DNA from: DAOUEG01 sp964589285
Lineage (GTDB): Bacteria > Chloroflexota > Dehalococcoidia > Dehalococcoidales > RBG-16-60-22
Length of the DNA stretch: 6,721 nucleotides
Reading direction: 5' to 3'
Assembly (NCBI GenBank): GCA_964589285.1
Contig: CAZPSP010000138.1
Coordinates: 1-6,721, forward strand
Below are positions 5,499 to 6,721 of the stretch, piece by piece. Every line of letters begins with the position of its first letter. Positions within the stretch are counted from its first letter, which is position 1. Both the position numbers and the translations under genes were made by a program. The notes under the pieces were generated by a model, which worked only from the letters and a program-made list of their open reading frames with translations, was not told where the DNA came from and ran no database searches.

Positions 5499-6721
5499 AT
5501 GACCGACCGTGAGCCGCCTTCCCCGAACGCGCCCAGGACCGGCATTTATCCCGGCTATATCATCGTAGGGCTTTCTTTTATCGTTATGACGGCGGCCATG
5601 GGGCTGTTCAATGCCTTCGGGGTGTTGTTCAATCCCCTCCTGGACGAGTTCGGGTGGACCTCCGCCATGACGGCGGGAGCTTTCTCTCTTTCCATGGTCG
5701 TCCGGGGCGCCGGCGGCATCCTGATGGGGGGTGTCACGGACCGGTTCGGGCCGCGCATCGTCCTGGTAGGCTGCGGAATCTCCGTGGCGCTGGGATATTT
5801 CCTGATGTCCCGGATAGACGCCGTCTGGCAGTTCTACATCGTCTACGGCGTGTTGATCGGCGGCGGCATGGCTGGCATCTGGGTACCGCTGCTTTCCAGC
5901 ATCGCGCGCTGGTTCGACCGGCGACGGGCGCTGATGACGGGGATCGTCGTCTCCGGGGTAGGCATCGGCGGCCTCATCGTGCCGCCGGTCCTGACCCGTC
6001 TCATCGAGACCACCGACTGGCGCATTGCCTATATCATCCAGGCCGGACTAGTCCTGGTCTTCATCAGCGGCGCCGGCCTGTTCTTCCGCCGTCCCACCAG
6101 CCATTTACACGCGCCGGCGGCGGTAGCCGCCAATACGCCGCCCGTCCCCGCCGGGCAAGCCATCCGCGAGGCCCTCACCACGGGACGGTTATGGCTCGTC
6201 ATTCTCGTCTTTTTCTGCTCCGGCTACGGGGCTTTTACGATAATGGTGCACCTGGTACCCCATGCCGAGAACATGGGCATATCGCCGCTGAGCGCTTCCA
6301 CGCTGCTGGCGGTAATGAACGGCATCAGCCTGGTGGGAATCCTGGGCCTGGGCAGCGCCCTGGGAGACCGCTTGGGAGGCCGCCGTGTCTTCCAGATAGC
6401 GTTCATTGCCATGCTGGCGGGAATGCTGGTGCTGCTGTTCGCCGGGGAGTTATGGGCTTTGTACATCTTTGCGGCGCTGTTCGGAATAGCGGTCGGCGCG
6501 CTGGGCGCGGCGGAATCGCCGCTGATCGCGCAGCTTTTCGGGATGAAGTCTCACGGCATGACCCTGGGACTCGCCGGGATCGGATTCACCGGAGGTACGG
6601 CGGTAGGGCCGCTGGTGACCGGCTTGATCTATGATGCCACCGGGGAATACATGGCAGCCTTCATCGTTACCGCAGCGGTGGCCGTGCTGGGATTCATCGT
6701 TATCAGCCTGATAAGACCGGT
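5499..6721 (+). CDS. MFS transporter, monocarboxylate/oxalate-formate (MCT/OFA) type, 3' end cut by the window
   Basis: The frame stays open from ATG 5499 to the window edge, giving 407 codons with no stop. MCT/OFA transporters are usually slightly longer than this, so probably only a short C-terminal piece is missing. The protein is very hydrophobic with about twelve predicted membrane helices in two halves. Major-facilitator motif A appears in the loop between helices 2 and 3 (GGVTDRFGPR, 77-86) and again in the second half (GSALGDRLGGRR, 285-296). The segments SSIARWFDRRRALMTGIVVSG and DWRIAY (173-178) resemble monocarboxylate and oxalate/formate-type porters, suggesting a small organic anion as substrate, but the substrate cannot be read from sequence. 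A polar stretch of about 17 residues precedes helix 1, and a Pro/Ala-rich loop lies between the halves. The start is chosen from the extended -10 element just upstream. It is a separate transcription unit from the stress protein. Confidence 0.9.
   Translation, partial: MTDREPPSPNAPRTGIYPGYIIVGLSFIVMTAAMGLFNAFGVLFNPLLDEFGWTSAMTAGAFSLSMVVRGAGGILMGGVTDRFGPRIVLVGCGISVALGYFLMSRIDAVWQFYIVYGVLIGGGMAGIWVPLLSSIARWFDRRRALMTGIVVSGVGIGGLIVPPVLTRLIETTDWRIAYIIQAGLVLVFISGAGLFFRRPTSHLHAPAAVAANTPPVPAGQAIREALTTGRLWLVILVFFCSGYGAFTIMVHLVPHAENMGISPLSASTLLAVMNGISLVGILGLGSALGDRLGGRRVFQIAFIAMLAGMLVLLFAGELWALYIFAALFGIAVGALGAAESPLIAQLFGMKSHGMTLGLAGIGFTGGTAVGPLVTGLIYDATGEYMAAFIVTAAVAVLGFIVISLIRP

Noticed and set aside
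5654..6634. 326-residue plus-strand frame inside the transporter gene
   Set aside because: It is a +1-type shadow. The other frame, open from 5499 to the window edge, encodes clear MFS motifs and membrane helices.

Overview
The window is a GC-rich bacterial chromosomal segment with five protein-coding genes, all on the + strand. Gene content, codon use and the palindromic dispersed repeats fit a Chloroflexota-like or other environmental bacterium. That assignment is inference: there is no rRNA or other marker gene to settle it.

Layout. Positions 1-104 are a leader holding a probable extended -10 promoter and a strong Shine-Dalgarno sequence. Positions 105-4544 are a tight three-gene operon: a MoxR-family AAA+ ATPase, a DUF58 membrane protein (31 bp gap), and a TgpA-like multi-pass membrane transglutaminase-domain protein (GTG start overlapping the previous stop by 4 bp). 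Positions 4545-4899 are non-coding and contain four palindromic repeat modules of three kinds, followed by an AT-rich possible promoter for the next gene. Positions 4900-5388 encode a single-domain universal stress protein, followed by a convincing Rho-independent terminator. A near-consensus extended -10 element then lies so close to the next ATG that the transcript is probably leaderless. This drives an MFS transporter of the monocarboxylate/oxalate-formate type, which runs off the right edge of the window with no stop codon.

How the genes work together. MoxR + DUF58 + transglutaminase is a widely recurring cassette. The cytoplasmic ATPase is thought to act as a chaperone or remodeller for the membrane partners, and the transglutaminase-like domain faces outside the membrane. 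Substrates are generally unknown. The stress protein and transporter are separate transcription units and need not be linked to the cassette.

I see no convincing new multi-gene system. The most interesting parts are the repeat cluster at 4556-4855 and the leaderless promoter arrangement at 5479-5501.
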